From assembly GCA_020866945.1 (NCBI GenBank), contig JAJBVW010000083.1, positions 3,076-10,751 of the forward strand: 7,676 nucleotides of DNA, written 5' to 3'. The notes under the pieces were generated by a model. It did not search any database. It was not told where the DNA came from and saw nothing but the letters and a program-made list of their open reading frames with translations. This DNA comes from Oscillospiraceae bacterium (GTDB lineage Bacteria; Bacillota; Clostridia; Oscillospirales; Oscillospiraceae). Within the stretch, counting starts at the first letter, position 1. The number at the start of each line of letters is the position of its first letter. Of this stretch, positions 6,218 through 7,676 are shown piece after piece. The position numbers were made by a program, and so were the translations under genes.

Positions 6218-6982
6218 ATGGGAAACAGACTGGAAAACAAAATCGCTCTGATAACCGGGGCCAGCTCCGGCATTGGGGCCGCCGCAGCAAGGCGCTTCGC
6301 CAGCGAGGGGGCCAAACTGATTCTGACCGCCCGGCGGCGGGAGCCGCTGGAAGCCCTTGCGTCGGAGCTGGAGGCCGCCGGGGGCGTATGCCTTGCCGTG
6401 CCGGGGGACGTGACAAGCCAGGCCGACTGCGACAACGTGTTCCGCCGCGCCCTGGAGCGCTTTGGCCGCATCGACATTCTGGTCAACAACGCCGGGGACG
6501 GCGACCAGCATATGACCGCCGCCAAATGCACCGACGAGATGTGGCAGCGGATGATAGAACTGAACCAGACCGCTGTGCTGCGCTTCTGCCGGGCCGCCCT
6601 GCCCATTATGGAATCCCAGGGCAGCGGCGTCATCGTGAACCTCTCCGCTATCGCGGGGGTATACGGCAACGCCGGGGTCAGCTATTCCGCGGCTAAGGCC
6701 GCCGTGATCGCCATGACGAAAAACATCGCCCTGCAATACGCGGGCCGGGGCATACGCTGCAACGCCCTCTGTCCAGGGCCGACGCTGGTACCAAGGATGG
6801 ACGGGCGGGAGGACGCCCTGTATGACAAGGAATTTCTCGCCATCACAGAGCGCCACATGGACATGACCATTCCTTTTGCTAATGCAGAGGATCAAGCAAA
6901 TATCCTCCTCTTCCTCGCCAGCGACGAGTCCCGCGCCATCACCGGCCAGGCGATCGTCTCCGACGGAGGAATGTGTCTATAA
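6218..6982 (+). CDS. Classical short-chain dehydrogenase/reductase (SDR2)
   Basis: 254 aa. Motifs in order: T13-G-A-S-S-G-I-G20, A38-R39-R40 after beta-strand 2 (basic residues that usually bind the NADP 2'-phosphate), D64, N90-N-A-G93, N116, the N141-L-S143-A144 strand, Y156-S-A-A-K160, C-P-G-P-T and a closing S-D-G-G. It should reduce a ketone or oxidise an alcohol with NADP(H) in the cytoplasm. The catalytic Ser is ambiguous. S143 is 13 residues before Tyr, the usual count, but aligning the flanking N-x-S-S-x-x-G motif puts A144 at the catalytic position and leaves a one-residue deletion before Tyr. The gene starts 10 bases after the ene-reductase stop, so the two form one operon, and a hairpin follows at 7061. 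It is distinct from SDR1 in sequence and apparent cofactor type, so the two probably act on different positions or in opposite directions on one substrate. FabG-like and hydroxysteroid dehydrogenases are relatives. Confidence 0.92.
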   Translation: MGNRLENKIALITGASSGIGAAAARRFASEGAKLILTARRREPLEALASELEAAGGVCLAVPGDVTSQADCDNVFRRALERFGRIDILVNNAGDGDQHMTAAKCTDEMWQRMIELNQTAVLRFCRAALPIMESQGSGVIVNLSAIAGVYGNAGVSYSAAKAAVIAMTKNIALQYAGRGIRCNALCPGPTLVPRMDGREDALYDKEFLAITERHMDMTIPFANAEDQANILLFLASDESRAITGQAIVSDGGMCL

Positions 6983-7060
6983 AAATCATTTGTGTATCAG
7001 AATACCGCAAATCAAAATCAGCGGATACACCGGCAGAATTCCATATCGCATACATCAGGA

Positions 7061-7092
7061 AACAGCCCAGACTTTTTTCAGTCTGGGCTGTT
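7061..7092 (+). terminator. Hairpin terminator-like structure after the ene-reductase/SDR2 operon
   Basis: Perfect 13-bp inverted repeat AACAGCCCAGACT (7061-7073) and AGTCTGGGCTGTT (7080-7092) with a six-base loop TTTTTC. It lies about 80 bases after the SDR2 stop. The stem is strong, but the T-run sits in the loop and the sequence after the stem is TT followed by GGGCATTTT. The U-tract is therefore poor, and termination may be partial or the hairpin may protect the 3' end. Confidence 0.6.
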
Positions 7093-7193
7093 GGGCATTT
7101 TCAGGCGTGTCTGCCTGGTCGTCTTGTGCTCTGCATTATACACATCAGATTTCAAAAGCTCCTGAAAGAGCAGAAGCGAGTCTATCAGAATTC

Positions 7194-7257
7194 TGTATAT
7201 ACTTAATGTATACTTAATCTTCATGTAGTATACATTGAGTTATTCGCAGCGGTATAC
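7194..7257. repeat. Cluster of GTATAC repeats: direct and inverted
   Basis: TGTATATACTTAAT (7194-7207) is followed directly by a near-copy, TGTATACTTAAT (7207-7218). AATGTATAC (7205-7213) forms a perfect 9-bp inverted repeat with GTATACATT (7228-7236) across a 14-base gap. A third GTATAC occurs at 7252-7257. The copies begin at 7208, 7228 and 7252, about two helical turns apart. This resembles a multi-site operator for a dimeric repressor upstream of the small gene at 7385. No regulator for it is seen in the window. Confidence 0.45.
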
Positions 7258-7384
7258 ACAATATCTATATCTATTGGCTATGACGGCTGGCATATTATAC
7301 ATTAAAGTTCTTAGGGCAGTCGCAGGGGTTCCATATACAGTACACCGGCGGCGCATTCCAATTCCTTTGAAAGGAGAAAACAGC

Positions 7385-7516
7385 ATGGGGATTCCTTTAA
7401 GAGTTGCGATTTCGATAGCTGTCGCGACGGCCATTGCAATACCGTGGGTGAGGGCAATCGACAAGCGCAAAGACGACCCAGAGTGGAAAGAGCATAAGGA
7501 CGACCCAGACTATTGA
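7385..7516 (+). CDS. Small single-pass membrane protein, probably truncated by a tandem duplication
   Basis: 43 aa. The start at 7385 has AAGGAG (7371-7376) eight bases upstream; the longer in-frame reading from 7235 has no such site. Residues 7-22 form a short hydrophobic helix (V-A-I-S-I-A-V-A-T-A-I-A-I-P-W-V). A charged tail follows with two K-D-D-P units, at 29-32 and 38-41. The stop codon is created at the junction of a 20-bp tandem duplication (7496-7535). With one copy removed the frame reads on as Y-W-E-W-P and stops at the TGA at 7546-7548, one base before the terminator stem, giving 47 aa. The conserved K-D-D-P-x-W pattern favours the longer form as ancestral. I do not recognise a family. 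It could be a membrane-associated regulator, a toxin-like peptide or a non-functional remnant. Confidence 0.55.
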   Translation: MGIPLRVAISIAVATAIAIPWVRAIDKRKDDPEWKEHKDDPDY

Positions 7517-7535
7517 AGGACGACCCAGACTATTG
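7496..7535 (+). repeat. Perfect 20-bp tandem duplication
   Basis: Two exact head-to-tail copies, 7496-7515 and 7516-7535, each beginning AAGGACGACC and ending AGACTATTG. A related but diverged unit occurs at 7470-7486. Since 20 is not a multiple of three, gain or loss of a copy shifts the reading frame of the small gene and switches its C-terminus between ...D-P-D-Y-stop and ...D-P-D-Y-W-E-W-P-stop. Confidence 0.9.
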
Positions 7536-7549
7536 GGAGTGGCCTTGAG

Positions 7550-7588
7550 CCGGCAGCAGGGGTCTTGTCCCCCATGTTGCCGGGTTTT
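7550..7588 (+). terminator. Rho-independent terminator of the small membrane-protein gene
   Basis: CCGGCA (7550-7555) pairs with TGCCGG (7578-7583), and an inner GGGG (7559-7562) pairs with CCCC (7569-7572) around the loop TCTTGT. G plus TTTT follows at 7584-7588, with further T-rich sequence after. It begins one base after the TGA at 7546-7548. Confidence 0.6.
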
Positions 7589-7610
7589 AAATTTTCTTTT
7601 ACGGTGCATT

Positions 7611-7646
7611 GAGGCTGTGTCAAAACGCCCGTTTCGACACAGCCTC
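7611..7646. terminator. Long perfect hairpin with T-rich 3' flank, terminator or mobile-repeat remnant
   Basis: GAGGCTGTGTC (7611-7621) and GACACAGCCTC (7636-7646) form a perfect 11-bp stem around a 14-base loop that can extend it through AAAC/GTTT. TAAGTTTTATATTTT follows. It could be a second terminator for plus-strand transcription. The GGCTGTGTCAAAA-style arm also resembles terminal repeats of some insertion sequences, so it may be a small non-autonomous repeat. No transposase is present. Confidence 0.5.
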
Positions 7647-7676
7647 TAAGTTTTATATTTTCATCATGTACTTATA

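Larger units (their letters stand above)
6983..7384. other. Intergenic region without a convincing gene
   Basis: About 400 AT-richer bases between SDR2 and the small membrane-protein gene. It holds the hairpin at 7061-7092, the GTATAC repeat cluster at 7194-7257, and a weak possible promoter for the small gene (TTGGCT at 7274-7279, 16 bases, TATACA at 7296-7301). Short open frames here lack ribosome binding sites and recognisable protein character. Confidence 0.6.

Noticed and set aside
7135..7140. Minus-strand TATAAT as a promoter pointing back at SDR2
   Set aside because: No acceptable -35 box 16-18 bases upstream and no gene on that strand for it to serve.
7194..7257. CRISPR-like array
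   Set aside because: Repeats are short, partly inverted and overlapping, with no uniform spacers.
7235..7384. Longer 93-aa reading of the small gene from the ATG at 7235
   Set aside because: No ribosome binding site, the start lies at the edge of the GTATAC repeats, and the sequence before 7385 has intergenic composition; AAGGAG precisely precedes the ATG at 7385.

Overview
The window looks like chromosomal DNA from a GC-rich anaerobic Bacillota, most plausibly a gut Clostridia/Oscillospiraceae-type organism. This is inferred from GC-rich genes with AT-rich intergenic regions, strong GGAGG-type ribosome binding sites, sigma70/SigA-type promoters, a flavin/Fe-S ene-reductase of the BaiCD/2,4-dienoyl-CoA reductase class, and a very acidic secreted protein. 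Genus and species cannot be read from the sequence.

Layout. Positions 43-2124 (minus) encode a 693-aa signal-peptide-bearing, extremely acidic, beta-rich secreted protein behind a perfect consensus promoter. Positions 2279-3064 (minus) encode a classical short-chain dehydrogenase (SDR1). A 166-bp divergent intergenic region separates it from a LysR-type regulator (3231-4163, plus). Next come a 646-aa NADH:flavin oxidoreductase of the Old Yellow Enzyme type fused to a pyridine-nucleotide oxidoreductase half (4267-6207, plus) and, 10 bases after its stop, a second SDR (SDR2, 6218-6982, plus). A strong hairpin follows at 7061-7092. The last 600 bases hold a cluster of GTATAC repeats, a tiny membrane-protein gene (7385-7516) carrying a 20-bp tandem duplication, and two terminator-like hairpins.

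How it fits together. The LysR regulator, the ene-reductase and the two SDRs look like one regulated pathway acting on a carbonyl/hydroxyl and a conjugated C=C of the same small molecule. Steroid, bile acid and plant polyphenol or terpenoid chemistries are all compatible, and the substrate is unknown. The strongest evidence for co-regulation is in the DNA: a 22-bp dyad upstream of SDR1 and a degenerate copy upstream of the ene-reductase are both centred about 65 bp before the inferred transcription start. That is the usual location of a LysR recognition site. The distance from dyad to -10 box is the same to within one base.

Most unusual points: the ene-reductase has Asn where this family normally has its catalytic Tyr; the shared LysR operator architecture; a tandem duplication that truncates the small membrane protein; and an in-frame acidic continuation beyond the stop codon of the secreted protein. 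No RNA genes, CRISPR arrays or transposase genes were seen.
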